A DNA stretch of 64,000 nt from Reticulitermes speratus (Eukaryota; Arthropoda; Insecta; Blattodea; Rhinotermitidae). The notes beneath the pieces are model-generated. The model was not told the origin of the DNA and did no database searches. It was given only the letters and a program-made list of their open reading frames with translations. Shown one piece after another: positions 12,201 to 20,130 of this stretch; position 1 is the first letter of the stretch; the number at the start of each line of letters is the position of its first letter. The position numbers and the translations under genes were made by a program. The DNA lies in contig JAJKFL010000031.1 of NCBI GenBank assembly GCA_021186555.1, forward strand, positions 23,137,452 to 23,201,451, in the 5' to 3' direction.

Positions 12201-13892
12201 CCAGCAGCTTGAGGAAGAGTGTTGGCAATGAGTACCAGTTATTTAAGTGTAAAGTGTGCCCCTTTGACATGTATGGAGCCATCAGTTCCATTACAATTGC
12301 TTCATTAGAGAGAAGCTCTGAATCACCAACTTTCTGTCCTGTGTATAATCTGAACTGCTGGCAGTATCCAGTATTTGAATCACTCATTTTTTAATATGTA
12401 TTCCAAATCTCACTCTTTTGGATGGATTGAATTGTACAAATGAGAGTATTCCACTGAATTTGACAAGACTTTCTTCTATTACAATATCTTGTTTAGGAAA
12501 ATACAGCGACAAAAATTTCTTCTTACGTAGTCAGTCACATATCTGACTTTACCCAGTCGGTCGGTTTCATCTATTGTCTCATTATCTACAAAGTGCAGAT
12601 ATCGGGTTGGAAGGATAAATCATTCCAAAAGCATAACTGATGAGCAAAACAGAGTTTCTGTGGATTTCCGAGTGCTCCAGTATGACTGGAATGTGGCTTT
12701 CTTCACTTGTGACTGCAAAATTCATAAAGTAATGAAAGCTTTCAATTCATCCACTGATGTGTCAAGCCACAGAGATTCTAAAGGGGTTTTTTTTTTTTTT
12801 GGCAGTAGATGTTGAAGGTTTGTCAAGTATATTTTTTTCATTCGCATATTTTTTGGTTTAATTTTTTAGATTTTCCCAAAAGTCTGTTTCTAGTATGTAT
12901 TTTAACTATCCACACATTTCATAGCTTGTGGTGTGACAATTGTAAACGTTGGGCTGACTTGTGGAACGGAGGTGAAGGGTAATTTTGTTGGTTATTAACT
13001 TAAGTGGAGAGGCAGGTTCCTGTTTCCAGTTACCTAATCTTTGTTATTTGCACACGGCAGGACTCATGGTATCACATTCATTGCCACTTGACTTCCTGTT
13101 GCTGTCACCTCCACTGTCATCACTATCACTAACACCATAAGCATAATTTGGGGGGGGGGGGACAAGCAGGGGGCAAATGCCCCCCCCCTCCCTGCACCCC
13201 AGTGTTATTAGCCAAGTTACGCCTATGACTAACACTGTCAATGTCACCCACTGCACTACTGGATGTGTCACTTTTCTCGTCTTCACTGCTACTATTTAGC
13301 AGTGCCTCAACATCGCCATGCGTCAAACCGTTTCGTGCTGCCATAATGCACCAATGTGGAAAAACACCCCGTCGTTTATCCTCACACATCTCCTGTCATA
13401 ACGTATGGCACTCAAGCACATAATGAGAACTTGAAGGTATAAGTAGCAGCTGCATGACATCTGTTGACTGTACATGGAACAGGGCTCAAAATTCTGTCGG
13501 TAAATTAACGTGCTGCATAAAACGCCTGAATCGGGCGCCAGATTGTTCAATGCACAAGACGCCCAAGCGCATGAATCAGGCGTGAGGGATGCCAATGGGT
13601 TAAGCATAACAACTACGAATAAAACTCTACTGTGAAGCCATGTCAATGAAGTCACTTGGATTGTTCTTGGATCTACTTGTACTGTACTGCTTTTCTTGTG
13701 AAAATGAAGGTAGCCTACTTACCGAGTTAACTGCATAAGTTCGTGTTGCTTTTGTGAAAGCATTTTGTCTCTTCACTGACACCACACAAATCCCGCAGCC
13801 TCCTTCCAGGCACATATACTTCGTCCCTTTCAAGTTTGCATAATTTCGTATGTAAGTGTTCAGTGTTGTGTCTACTGGCACCATTTCATTAA
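75..13892 (-). CDS. AOX: Aldehyde oxidase, N-terminal part (gene span, 3 exons seen)
   Basis: Insect aldehyde oxidases are cytosolic molybdo-flavoenzymes of about 1,250 residues that oxidise aldehydes to acids (odorant and xenobiotic clearance). Electrons pass from the molybdenum cofactor through two [2Fe-2S] clusters to FAD. Seen here: three minus-strand exons (13723-13892, 1722-1882, 75-231) with matching phases (0/0, then 2/1) giving about 162 residues. They hold cluster motif CLEGGCGIC plus a fourth Cys at the start of the second exon, then CGYC and CRC of the second cluster. Motifs [13 protein letters not shown] and [15 protein letters not shown] favour aldehyde oxidase over xanthine dehydrogenase. 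The FAD and molybdenum domains lie beyond base 1. The initiator exon was not identified. The 11.8-kb intron is filled with mobile elements. Family assignment is firm; the subfamily is inference. Confidence 0.88.
232..1721 (-). other. Aldehyde oxidase intron between exons b and c
   Basis: A 1.5-kb AT-rich intron. Apart from the non-LTR fragment at about 890-1480 I see no gene, RNA or structured repeat in it. Confidence 0.7.
890..1480 (-). mobile_element. Decayed non-LTR retrotransposon, C-terminal fragment
   Basis: The minus strand reads a decayed C-terminus of an insect non-LTR pol. [14 protein letters not shown] and [14 protein letters not shown] stand for the common [45 protein letters not shown] follows, then, across frameshifts, the [12 protein letters not shown] / GWEG.VDWIDL / NVVMNLRVS tail. 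It is 5' truncated, with several frame changes, and sits in the aldehyde oxidase intron in the same orientation as the gene. The exact clade is not settled. Confidence 0.75.
1722..1882 (-). CDS. AOX: Aldehyde oxidase exon b: end of cluster 1, start of cluster 2
   Basis: 161 bp; acceptor TTCTTCTGCAG, donor ACAG|GTTTGTG (phase 2). It starts with TGT, the fourth Cys ligand of the first cluster ([11 protein letters not shown]), and continues with IKTIEGIG, then [15 protein letters not shown], which supplies the CxxC half of the second cluster. Joining AG to the next exon's C restores Ser in MNMYSLIQ, the usual sequence at this position. Confidence 0.92.
2242..2316 (-). other. Exon-like 75-bp segment of unknown affiliation
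   Basis: On the minus strand a 25-codon open stretch reading [20 protein letters not shown] then HLPDE lies between a good acceptor (TTTTTCAGTGTTACAG) and a good donor (GAG|GTGAGT), with symmetric phase 0/0. It lies in the intron between aldehyde oxidase exons a and b, which is also a phase-0 intron. Including it would insert 25 residues just before a cluster-1 cysteine, which no family member I know of has. It may be a relic or an exon of an unrelated overlapping transcript. Confidence 0.35.
2601..2650 (-). ncRNA. Type-I hammerhead ribozyme in PLE terminal repeat
   Basis: Minus strand, in order: stem I strand GCCC; core CTGATGA (2637-2643); stem II GGCCAG / CTGGCC with a 4-nt loop (one extra U before it); core GAAA (2616-2619); a two-pair stem III (AC/GU) with loop AUAU; cleavage triplet GUA (2610-2608); stem I strand GGGC. 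Cut expected between 2608 and 2607. GGAAC upstream can pair with GUUUU downstream to extend stem I after an internal loop. Hammerheads are established features of PLE terminal repeats. All core bases are present here; activity is inferred. Confidence 0.75.
3472..3497 (+). repeat. G26 homopolymer
   Basis: A run of 26 G on the plus strand (C on the sense strand of the jockey-like element), inside its 3' untranslated part. Length is probably unreliable in the assembly. Confidence 0.95.
3706..4863 (-). pseudogene. Jockey-type reverse transcriptase, one nonsense codon
   Basis: About 385 codons of jockey-clade reverse transcriptase from PKPG-type [20 protein letters not shown] through motif [13 protein letters not shown], motif [15 protein letters not shown] and motif [10 protein letters not shown] (catalytic DD intact), then the thumb region [13 protein letters not shown] and MMDYACPIW. 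The frame is open except for one TGA at 4258-4260, after YLSDLER and before LRVWRIAIN, where the family has Trp (TGG). The endonuclease domain is missing through 5' truncation. Little other damage implies a fairly young insertion. Confidence 0.9.
4903..5400 (-). pseudogene. GIY-YIG endonuclease domain of inverted PLE copy
   Basis: Open minus-strand reading frame covering the C-terminal nuclease of the PLE polyprotein: zinc-ligand-like CQTC in [20 protein letters not shown], the GIY / YIG pair (NSGIYSL...KHYIG), Arg of [10 protein letters not shown], Glu in ILEQYY. It reads through to a stop near 4903. The N-terminal reverse transcriptase is absent because the copy breaks near 5395-5430 at the junction with the plus-oriented copy. 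Close in sequence to the second nuclease copy at 9460-9827. Confidence 0.88.
5540..7800 (+). pseudogene. Penelope-type reverse transcriptase, frameshifted and interrupted
   Basis: Plus-strand remains of PLE reverse transcriptase. In order: basic N-terminal region ([35 protein letters not shown]), the PLE signature [34 protein letters not shown], motif [14 protein letters not shown], motif [17 protein letters not shown], motif [15 protein letters not shown] (His where most PLEs have Tyr), SFLDLLI, and [19 protein letters not shown]. Several frameshifts (for example near 5786, 6264, 6390 and 6650) and the Tigger MITE at 6891-7492 break it. Without that MITE the SINI and YRKPTTTD parts are contiguous. 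Confidence 0.9.
6891..7492 (+). mobile_element. Tigger/pogo-type MITE inserted at TA
   Basis: 602 bp with terminal inverted repeats CAGTGGACCCTCGA(T/A)CTTCGAA, flanked by TA on both sides, splitting the PLE reverse transcriptase. At 7181 it keeps the start of a Tigger-like transposase ([17 protein letters not shown]), which then runs into an (AT)n tract. The DDE domain is gone, so this is an internally deleted derivative. TC-GAAC repeats inside both ends extend the inverted repeat. Confidence 0.88.
7905..7973 (+). pseudogene. trnI: NUMT tRNA-Ile copy
   Basis: Cloverleaf-like mitochondrial tRNA with acceptor arms AATGAAG / CTTCATT and anticodon loop GTGATAG (GAT). Nuclear copy, not expected to function. 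Confidence 0.85.
7973..8040 (-). pseudogene. trnQ: NUMT tRNA-Gln copy
   Basis: Minus strand, acceptor arms TACATCT / GGGTGTA, anticodon TTG in GGCTTTTGATG. Lies between trnI and trnM as in insect mitochondria. Confidence 0.82.
8058..8122 (+). pseudogene. trnM: NUMT tRNA-Met copy
   Basis: Carries the highly conserved D arm AAGCTAA and anticodon arm TGGGTTCATACCCCA (CAT). Acceptor pairing is imperfect and ends are approximate. A spacer of about 17 bp separates it from trnQ. Confidence 0.82.
8126..9145 (+). pseudogene. nad2: NUMT copy of NADH dehydrogenase subunit 2, frame intact
   Basis: 1,020 bp, ATG to TAG, 339 codons with no frameshift or stop under the invertebrate mitochondrial code (TGA Trp, ATA Met, AGA Ser). 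This equals the usual insect nad2 length. Conserved stretches include [46 protein letters not shown] and [16 protein letters not shown]. Read with the nuclear code it has many internal TGA stops, so it cannot give ND2 from the nucleus. In mitochondria ND2 is a membrane subunit of complex I. Absence of disabling changes implies recent transfer. Confidence 0.93.
9170..9236 (+). pseudogene. trnW: NUMT tRNA-Trp copy
   Basis: Acceptor arms AGGCCT / AGGCCT, anticodon TCA in ACCTTCAAAGC, directly after nad2. Confidence 0.82.
9231..9300 (-). pseudogene. trnC: NUMT tRNA-Cys copy
   Basis: Minus strand, AGCCTTG / CAAGGCC acceptor arms, anticodon GCA in GAATGCAATTC. Overlaps trnW by a few bases, as in insect mitochondria. 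Confidence 0.8.
9309..9379 (-). pseudogene. trnY: NUMT tRNA-Tyr copy
   Basis: Minus strand, anticodon GTA in GGGCTGTAAATC. Followed by CGATGGCTATTCTCAACAA, the usual 5' end of cox1, where the NUMT stops. Confidence 0.8.
9460..9827 (+). pseudogene. GIY-YIG endonuclease domain of plus PLE copy
   Basis: Open frame of about 120 codons: [79 protein letters not shown], ending [14 protein letters not shown]. Nearly identical to the inverted copy at 4903-5400 (Ala/Leu and Phe/Cys differences near the end). The nuclease is cut off from the reverse transcriptase by the mitochondrial insertion. Confidence 0.9.
9858..10028 (+). mobile_element. Short jockey-like 3' end with the same 13-bp TSD
   Basis: 171 bp inserted in the plus PLE copy between two AACACACAAGTCA repeats (9845-9857 and 10029-10041). 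It aligns with the last part of the 3134-4872 element, ending TTAGTTAGCACTTTGG(TTGG)n, but lacks a hairpin block GACTTGCGCGGAGCGCAAGTC present in the long copy. It starts at the same PLE base as the long copy and shares the target repeat. Confidence 0.85.
10508..10556 (+). ncRNA. Decayed hammerhead ribozyme in plus PLE terminal repeat
   Basis: Counterpart of the ribozyme at 2601-2650. The core reads CTGAAGA instead of CTGATGA. Stem II GGCCAG/CTGGCC, GAAAC, AUAU loop and GUA remain, and stem I GCCC faces GGGU. The variant base is the tolerant position 7, so some activity is possible; the stem I change weakens it. Confidence 0.6.
10740..11070 (-). mobile_element. Decayed non-LTR tail fragment
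   Basis: Minus strand shows the same pol tail as the 890-1480 fragment in a more worn state: GTGTGGAATGGATTTGTCTG (VWNGFVWLG for VDWIDLA), then [16 protein letters not shown] reading, plus the upstream lariat of TGGAGAAAATTGAGTAATGA. Only the last 300 bp or so are recognisable. Confidence 0.5.
11463..13341 (-). pseudogene. piggyBac transposase (PGBD4-like), frameshifted
   Basis: piggyBac transposases cut and paste DNA at TTAA with a DDD catalytic triad. In order on the minus strand: N terminus [20 protein letters not shown] with an acidic serine tract (interrupted by a MITE at 13136-13227), [93 protein letters not shown] (catalytic Asp of DNWYS replaced by Asn), [20 protein letters not shown], and a C-terminal cysteine-rich finger [17 protein letters not shown]. 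Several frame breaks. Inactive. Confidence 0.9.
13136..13227 (+). mobile_element. hAT MITE with 8-bp TSD inside piggyBac
   Basis: 92 bp flanked by ACTAACAC on both sides (13128-13135, 13228-13235). Terminal repeats CATAAGCATAATTTGG / CATAGGCGTAACTTGG. The middle is G12 and C-rich runs. It splits the acidic N-terminal coding part of the piggyBac transposase, so it inserted later. Confidence 0.85.
13723..13892 (-). CDS. AOX: Aldehyde oxidase exon a: first [2Fe-2S] cluster
   Basis: 170 bp: two bases of a split codon, then 56 codons, ending in phase 0 with donor TCG|GTAAGT. It encodes [20 protein letters not shown] followed by [16 protein letters not shown], the plant-type ferredoxin [2Fe-2S] loop (C-x4-C-x2-C), and ends in YAVNS, which joins to CLVPVF in the next exon. 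The acceptor is ...CATTTTCAG. The frame stays open about 30 nt upstream of the acceptor and reads [10 protein letters not shown], so a continuous exon or a different start cannot be excluded. Confidence 0.9.
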
Positions 13893-14460
13893 CTGAAAAT
13901 GATTGAATTTCATCCAGTTTATGTGTAATTTACCCATTAAAATATAATTTCTTCGACAGTTCAACTGAGACATTATTCACCGTTACTTGAAGAAGAAATA
14001 CACGTAGCCTAAACATGCCGATTCAGTTGTTTCAAAACTTTCCAGAGATAGATTACTGAAGGTATGTAAGAATGGAATGTGTGGAAAGAGGACACTTCAT
14101 CGGTTTGACAAAGGTGAGCCCGAACATCAAATGTTACCTTAAAAAGAGGTCATGTGCGAGAAATGTGGAAGTCTGGTGACACTGTTCATGATGATACCGT
14201 GTGCGCTAAATGTACCAAAACAACATTATGTGTACTAAATAAAGCAGAATGTTCGATGTCATTGTATCTTTCCTAAATACAAAAACTAAAATAAACCGGT
14301 ATATGATAAAATTTTTAACAATAATCAAGCACACAAAATGTTTTAAATTCGGAAGAGAAAGTGACGTATACGTACACGTACAGTGAAAATCACAAATCCA
14401 ATCATTTGTAATTTCCTTACTGCTTTTCTCTACCTTCCTCTAAATCACAATCATATAGCC
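13893..14460 (+). other. Non-coding stretch upstream of visible aldehyde oxidase exons
   Basis: The initiator exon should lie here or further right. I found no ATG-containing segment whose phase and sequence fit the expected start of the enzyme. No other feature seen. Confidence 0.5.
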
Positions 14461-14988
14461 CAGAGGTGGCCAAACAGTCGATCGCGGCCAGTTGTTTGGT
14501 CGATCGCGGCCGCTTTTTGGTCTCTATCAAAATTTATTTGTCGTCTCAGTACAATCAATAGCTCCTCGTTTCGCAGCATTTTCTGGATCAACCTATCTCT
14601 GTGAAGAAGCCTTCTCCCAGACGAAGATAAACCCAGATACCAAAGCCTTCTGACCGATGAATATTTAAAATACTGCCTTCGCTTGTGCCTAAGTAATTAT
14701 GAACCAGCTCTCAGTAGGTCATCGCAAGATATGCAGTGTCATGCATCAACTTCGCAATAGCAAGGTCAATGAAAAACACCTTTTAATTAAGGTAAATTTT
14801 TTAGTTTGAAAAGATCACTTTTTAACAAATGAAACAATCGTATTTTATATGTTTGATGTTATTATGCCACTTTACATTTCTTTGTCTAGTCGTCGACCTA
14901 ATATTAACACATTATATACTATGGTAGATCGCGAAAGGTTTTCTGTCTTTAGAATAGATTACTCAGCCCAAAAGTCTGGCCACCTATG
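14461..14988 (+). mobile_element. Internally deleted hAT element
   Basis: 528 bp with terminal repeats CAGAGGTGGCCA / CATAGGTGGCCA and imperfect 8-bp flanks ATATAGCC / ACATAGTC. The plus strand keeps the hAT C-terminal dimerisation motif in broken form (SGSTYLCEEAFSQTKINPD, with the expected RSRLTDEHLKYCLRLCLSNYEP following in shifted frames). GATCGCGG repeats lie near both ends. The bulk of the transposase is missing. Confidence 0.82.
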
Positions 14989-15420
14989 ACATAGTCCAAT
15001 ACATATTGAACAAAGACTCCGATGTGTCCCCAGAATTTCAATAAAATCATGAACTAATACTAATTACTACTCCCGAGATGCGTAGGAAAATTCCAAGGCC
15101 AACGAAGGTGAAAAGTACATTTCGCTTGGACAATCAATTTCGCTGATACGTTAAGACAAACTTCAGTCTAAACGGACGATATTTCAATCACCAGTTGACT
15201 CAATGAATAGAAGAATGCTATCCGCGAAAGACGCTCGGAGATCCTGGACATTATGTTAAAGATGGATCTGATTAAGCAGGCCTTTTAAGAACCGATACAT
15301 CAAGTGGCAGAGACGCAGAGAAGTGTTTTACTTAACGACAGATTCGACTGCTTAGATTACGTAGCGTCGTTGGTAAATGAATGCAGCATTGGTGGGATGT
15401 CACTGCCAGGGAAAACCTAA
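14989..15420 (+). other. Unassigned sequence
   Basis: No gene, RNA or clear repeat boundary recognised. Base composition is more GC-rich than the intronic neighbourhood. Confidence 0.5.
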
Positions 15421-15650
15421 GTAAAAGTAAAGGTAAAGGTCACCCCATGACTTGCCTATACAGGCACAGAGGGGAAGCGGAGGTATAGCTCCAAACCATT
15501 CACACCTCGGCGCTAGAATGGAGTGGGTGGTCAGCGCCACGCCACGGCATCTTTATCCCCGGGAAAGACCCTCTAACCCTTGTACAGGAGGCTGGGGTAA
15601 ACCTAAGTATCGGGGAGAACAACCTAAACCTTTCCCAGTGGCAACTCTGA
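15421..15650 (-). mobile_element. SINE family A copy, head truncated
   Basis: Shares with three other copies in this window the tail AGTAAAGGTAAAGGT, the block GGGTGGTCA, the block TTTA(T/C)CCCCGGGAAAGA and AGGAGGCTGGG. The tRNA-like head is missing. From about 15650 a plus-oriented stretch with CAGGTTTTTCACAGAGTTCTTCGG follows, matching the body of the SINE at 16005-16180. Confidence 0.7.
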
Positions 15651-16004
15651 GACACGTGCAGGTTTTTCACAGAGTTCTTCGGCCTTTCTTTGTCAGTATC
15701 CTTAAATGGTAAGCGCACACGTTAGAAAATAAAAACATTTGTTATGCACGTATGTGTCTTTGCAGATAAGAATATTTTGCTAGTCACTGTCGACCATGGA
15801 GGCTTTAGACCACAACAATGTGCACGGACAAATAACTTAAAAGCGCGTTTCTTCTGCACTTCTAGCCTCACCAGTACAAAAAAAAACAGATAGTACACTT
15901 TTTTTAGGGGTCCCGCAGCAGATGCTACGGACGCACCGCAGCCTGGAGGCTTATTGTGCAACCCTTGTGATGAAGATGATCAGTTTTTCCGTTTTTCAGT
16001 GTAA

Positions 16005-16180
16005 TTGAGCACTGGTGAAATAAAATTGACAGGGGAAAACCGAAGTACTCAGGGAAAAACCTGTCCCAGTGCCACTTCCTTCACCACAAATCCCACAAGG
16101 ACTGACCCGAGATCGAACCCGGGCCTCCGCGGTGGGAGGCCGGCGACTAACCGCCTGAGCCATGGCATGGCCATGGTACA
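16005..16180 (-). mobile_element. tRNA-derived SINE (family B)
   Basis: Minus strand begins with a tRNA-like head GGCTCAGGCGGTTAGTCGCC with B box GGGTTCGATCTC, followed by a body with GGACAGGTTTTTCCCTGAG and TACTTCGGTTTTCC. Head and body fit an insect tRNA-derived SINE. No cloverleaf good enough for a working tRNA gene. Confidence 0.75.
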
Positions 16181-16444
16181 CTTTACTACTGTAACGGCAA
16201 AGTTAAAACAATATTTATAATTGGAAACTTACCTCTGTGTTCTTTTCCATTGATTAAAAATGTTATCTCGTTTTTAGGGCTGAAACATAAAAAATAACAA
16301 AATACTGTCAGAAGGTCGTGCTCCATGCAGAAACATAACATTGTCCCTATTCTTAAGCACAGTGCCATGAGTAATACAATAGGATTGAAAGCAAAACCGC
16401 GTGTTCATTCTTAATATTGTAGAGTATTTATATTATTTTCCGAT

Positions 16445-16800
16445 CCCAGTGGCCGTGCGGTCTAAGGCGTGGGTCTTCGACCGCTCGCTTACTAGTATCG
16501 TGCTTTCGAATCCCACCGGGGGCATGGATGTTTGTGTTGTGTTTGTTTATAAGGACGGTAGCATGGAACGTAAAGTGACATGAAGGACAAAAGAATTTAA
16601 ACGGTACAAAAATGGATCAAAGGGAAAAACCCCGGACAGAAAAAAAACCCGCCGGGGGCATGGATGTCTGTCTCTTGTGAGTGTTGTGTGTTGTCAGGTA
16701 GAGGTCTCTGCGTCGGGGTGATCACTCGTCCAGAGGAGTCGTACTGAGTGTGGCCTGTCTGAGTGTGATCGTGAAGCCTCAATAATGAGGAGGCCTTTAC
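16445..16800 (+). mobile_element. tRNA-Leu-like SINE, possibly dimeric
   Basis: Plus strand head GTGGCCGTGCGGTCTAAGGC with B-box-like TTTCGAATCCCACC and then GGGGGCATGGATGTTTGTGT. The CCGGGGGCATGGATGT block recurs at about 16651, so two monomers or a partial duplication. It resembles the Leu-headed SINEs of orthopteroid insects. That comparison is from memory of the family pattern. Confidence 0.7.
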
Positions 16801-17765
16801 CGACTAGGAGCTCTTGCGCCCCATGGGGGGGGGGAAATATATATTATTTTAAAACTCTAAATACTCGTACGTTGAGAATATTAACCTGTCAAAAAGCTAT
16901 TACAATTTACGTAGGAGAATTCCGTCCTGTCAGACAGGAGTCATGTGACACTACTACAAAATCCGGCTTAGAATTTAATTATGGGCGCTGAACATGCAGC
17001 TGTATTAATAAAGAAAATAATTGTGCTCGACTGAAAACTGTTATTTTTCTTATTGAATATCCTGTAGCTTGTACTTATGGATACATTATCCCTTTTCTTT
17101 CCTATATACATAAAAAACAGAATTTCTTATGTGTAACATTTCAACCGCATGCACGTCATATCTTTCGTGACAGCATTTTTGAAGCAGCGTCACGTGCTTA
17201 CACATATATCACCTTGTCGGAGTTTGAAAACATTACATAAGTATGACAGCTTTAGGCATCTCGGAAGATAACACCATTCTAAATGCGCATTGTCTATTCG
17301 CCAGTTTCACATTTTCGTGTGTTTGTGAATTACAGTCAGTACCACACACTGTGACTGTAATTACAAAATTCCCGGAAGCACTAGTTTCGAAGCTTGTGAT
17401 AGACCCATACGAATAACACCGAAAAATTAATTTGGACATAGTCCATTAATTTTTCGACATAAGAATCCCGTCTTCTGATATACGACGCAGTGTAGGGTGG
17501 CAGCGGCTTAGCTAATATATATATATTTTTTTTTACTGTGGCGAGCATTCACAATGGCCGCCCCTAGGAGAAATTACGAACTTTTAAAAATCACAATTAT
17601 TACTGAATTTCCTTTTACTGGGCTCAATAGTGTCATTTCAAATTTGCTGAGAGCGGTAAGTCAAATATTTTCATTCAAAAACATTCATTTTGCCGCCCTG
17701 GATTCTGCGGCCCGGGCAGGCCGCACCACTCACCCCCTAACTACGCTCCTGTAGATTGATATATA
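16801..17765 (+). other. Unassigned sequence with a transposon-like end
   Basis: Mostly featureless and AT-rich. Near 17700-17755 the GC-rich stretch ending CTAACTACGCTCCTG resembles the end of a hAT element, but I could not find a partner end, so it is not called separately. Confidence 0.4.
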
Positions 17766-17815
17766 GGTTACAACGTTTCGGAGGGACTTGCTGCCTCCAC
17801 GTTCAAGGAAGTCGG
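17766..17815 (-). repeat. PLE terminal-repeat relic (hammerhead-like)
   Basis: Minus strand TTGAACGTGGAGGC...CCTCCGAAACG keeps the stem II / GAAAC arrangement of PLE hammerhead ends with a damaged CUGANGA box. It directly abuts the non-LTR fragment that begins near 17816. Confidence 0.45.
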
Positions 17816-18790
17816 AATAATTTCCCAAGTAATGTGTTACGTGAAGTTGAGCAACGCATTTACATACAATGCAGGGGTAAAGCAGGGTGATGGATTATCA
17901 ACAGTACTCTTCAATCTTGCCCTACATCAAGTTGTTAATAAAATAAATCAAAAAGGAATAATATATTTTAAATCTAGCCAAATTTGTGCATACGCAGATG
18001 ACATAGTCATTGTTACTTGGAATATATCAACTCTTAAACAAATATATTTAGAATTGGAAAAGGAAGTCGAAAGGTATGGTCTAGTGGTGAACAAAGGGAA
18101 AACGAAATATATGGTCATGTCCACATCAAGAACACCATAAAACATTAACATAGGTAATAGGACACTTGAAGGAGTGAGTCAGTTCAGATATCTGGAAGCC
18201 CTGGTTAACAGCCAAAATGAAATAAGTGACTGTATCAAGGATAGGATAGAGAATGGAAATAAAGCATATTTTGCTAACTTAAAAACTTTTTAAAAGCAAG
18301 CTACTAACAAGGAATACTAAAGTTAAAATATATAGAACACTAGTGCGACCGGTCGTCACATACGGATCGGAAACTTGGACATTACAAACTGGATAGGAGA
18401 ATGCACTGAGATGTTTGGAGAGAAAAATATTACGGAGAATATTCGGACCGGTCCAAGATAAAAATGGCTGGAGAATAAGATATAACCAGGAGCTTGACAG
18501 ATTGATAGAGGGTCAGGACATAGTGAGATTTATCAAGGCACAGAGACTAAGGTGGCTGGGCCACGTAGAACGAATGCCAGAAACGCAGATGCCAAAAAGA
18601 ATGCTGAAAGGAAGACTCGATAACAGAAGAAGAAGGGGACGTCCTAGGAGGAGGTGGATAGAAGATGTGATGGCGGACCTGGAGACAATGGGAATCGGAG
18701 GATGGAGGATAAAAACAGCCAATAGAGAAGTCTGGAGGGCAGTTGTCAATGAGCCAATGTTGCCAGCGAAGAAGAAGAAGAAGAATGTGT
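17816..18790 (+). mobile_element. Non-LTR retrotransposon, 5' truncated
   Basis: Plus-strand reverse transcriptase part GVKQGDGLSTVLFNLALHQV and motif C AYADDIVIV, VNKGKTKYMVMS, then after a stop and frameshifts [68 protein letters not shown] and AVVNEP, ending in an (AAG)n tail near 18763-18783. Trinucleotide tails occur in several insect non-LTR clades. Upstream domains are absent. Confidence 0.85.
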
Positions 18791-19940
18791 TACGTGATTC
18801 TTAATTTAGTACACGTTCTTTGCATTAGGCGCATAAAATGAATGCGTATAAAACAATTAAAATCCGTTTATTATCAATTTAACACACTAAGTTTCAAATC
18901 CGCCAATGGCTTCCAACTTGTTATTATCACCCTTTCATATTTAAATGAAGTACAAAAGCAGCCACCAACGTAAACACGAGGAGCAAGCAACATGTATAAA
19001 AAAATTTCATCTGGCAATATATCACCCTCACCATTTACATGACCTACTAGTTCTATACTGGGGAGTGCAGCTGCAACATAATATAATATAATATAATATA
19101 TAATGTTTTCGCTGCTACAACAAGATTTAATCTAATGTTAATTTGAGTCATATTTGTTGATTTTAACTTCTTTACCAGTTTAGATTTTATACTTTGCACA
19201 GTTACATGTTAATTCTTTTAACACATTAGGCCCAGTATAAATATCTTTGTGAACGAGCACCTAAAGGAGACGTTTTAACTAACGTATAAAGAAGATATTA
19301 TGATAAGTATGAAAATTGTAGGATGGATTGGACGCTCAAATGTGTTGCATTCAGTATAGCCAATATGTAATTAGAAATATCTGGAATTGACTTGACACTG
19401 GCTAATTTTAACCTAAACATGTGGGCGTGGTCCATAACCAGTAATAAAGAAAACTTGATATTAAACTTATGAAAACAATAGGCCTACCTGTGAAACGGGA
19501 ATTTAGACTTATTTATTTGTATCAAATAAACACAGCCGAATGCATCAAACAAACATAAAGAAACTTAATTACTCAAATAACACTTTGAAAAAGAAATAGG
19601 GAAAACTCGAATGAAATATTTTTTTAATTAGAAATGGGCGGTACGTGTCGATGCTTTATATCGATACCTGTCAGTGACGGCAATCAGATAATCTGCTTTG
19701 TTGTAACCATGACAGCTATGTGAATCATTCAAAACTGGAAGTCACTCTATCGGTAGATAATGCCACATATACTCGTATTTTAAGCGACAGCGCTGTAAGT
19801 TTCTGTCACCTAAAGCGCTAGACAGGGCTACTTGTCAAAATGAAGGTTATTCTAAAGCATAAAATAGAAACGTCTTTTGTTGAGGCCGTCTTCGGAAGGA
19901 TTTGCCTGTTTAAATAATTTCCTATAAGATCTTCATTCTT
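18791..19940 (+). other. Unassigned AT-rich sequence
   Basis: Only a short pentanucleotide repeat (19078-19103) stands out. No coding or RNA signal recognised. Confidence 0.5.
19078..19103 (+). repeat. (ATAAT)n microsatellite
   Basis: Five or so ATAAT units. Confidence 0.85.
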
Positions 19941-20130
19941 CTGGGATGTTACACAACGTTGATTGGTTGTCAGTTACCGACGTTTCGGGACGACTTATCG
20001 GTCCCATTTTCAAGAGTCAAGCAGTCCAAGAAGAATTCTTTTTAGACTGCTTGGTCCTTGAAGATGGGACTGACATGTTGTCCCAAAACTTCGGTAATTT
20101 TCTACCAATTAACGTTGAGTAACATCCCAG
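19941..20130. repeat. PLE-type inverted repeat (foldback), copy 1
   Basis: Two arms of about 90 bp in opposite orientation around a 15-bp centre: left starts CTGGGATGTTACACAACGTT, right ends AACGTTGAGTAACATCCCAG. Each arm holds ACCGACGTTTCGGGAC / GTCCCATTTTCAAG, i.e. TTGAAGATGGGAC...GTCCC-GAAAC in the other direction, the stem II and GAAAC layout of PLE hammerhead terminal repeats with a damaged core. Same family as the repeat at 22717-23027. Confidence 0.75.

Larger units (their letters stand above)
11117..13599 (-). mobile_element. piggyBac element with TTAA target duplication
   Basis: 2,483 bp flanked by TTAA (11113-11116 and 13600-13603). Ends: CCCACTGGCATACC on the left and, reverse complemented, CCCATTGGCATCCC on the right, a 12 of 14 inverted repeat. 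It encodes a decayed transposase on the minus strand and contains a small hAT MITE (13136-13227). It sits in the aldehyde oxidase intron just downstream of exon a. Confidence 0.92.

Noticed and set aside
13980..14050. Possible aldehyde oxidase start exon reading MFRLRVFLLQVTVNN on the minus strand
   Set aside because: No donor in this stretch gives the phase needed to join exon a at 13892.
16445..16520. Possible nuclear tRNA-Leu gene
   Set aside because: Only box-like segments remain and a SINE body follows; no proper acceptor pairing or terminator.
17690..17755. hAT-like end CTAACTACGCTCCTG
   Set aside because: No partner end or 8-bp duplication located, so no element was called.
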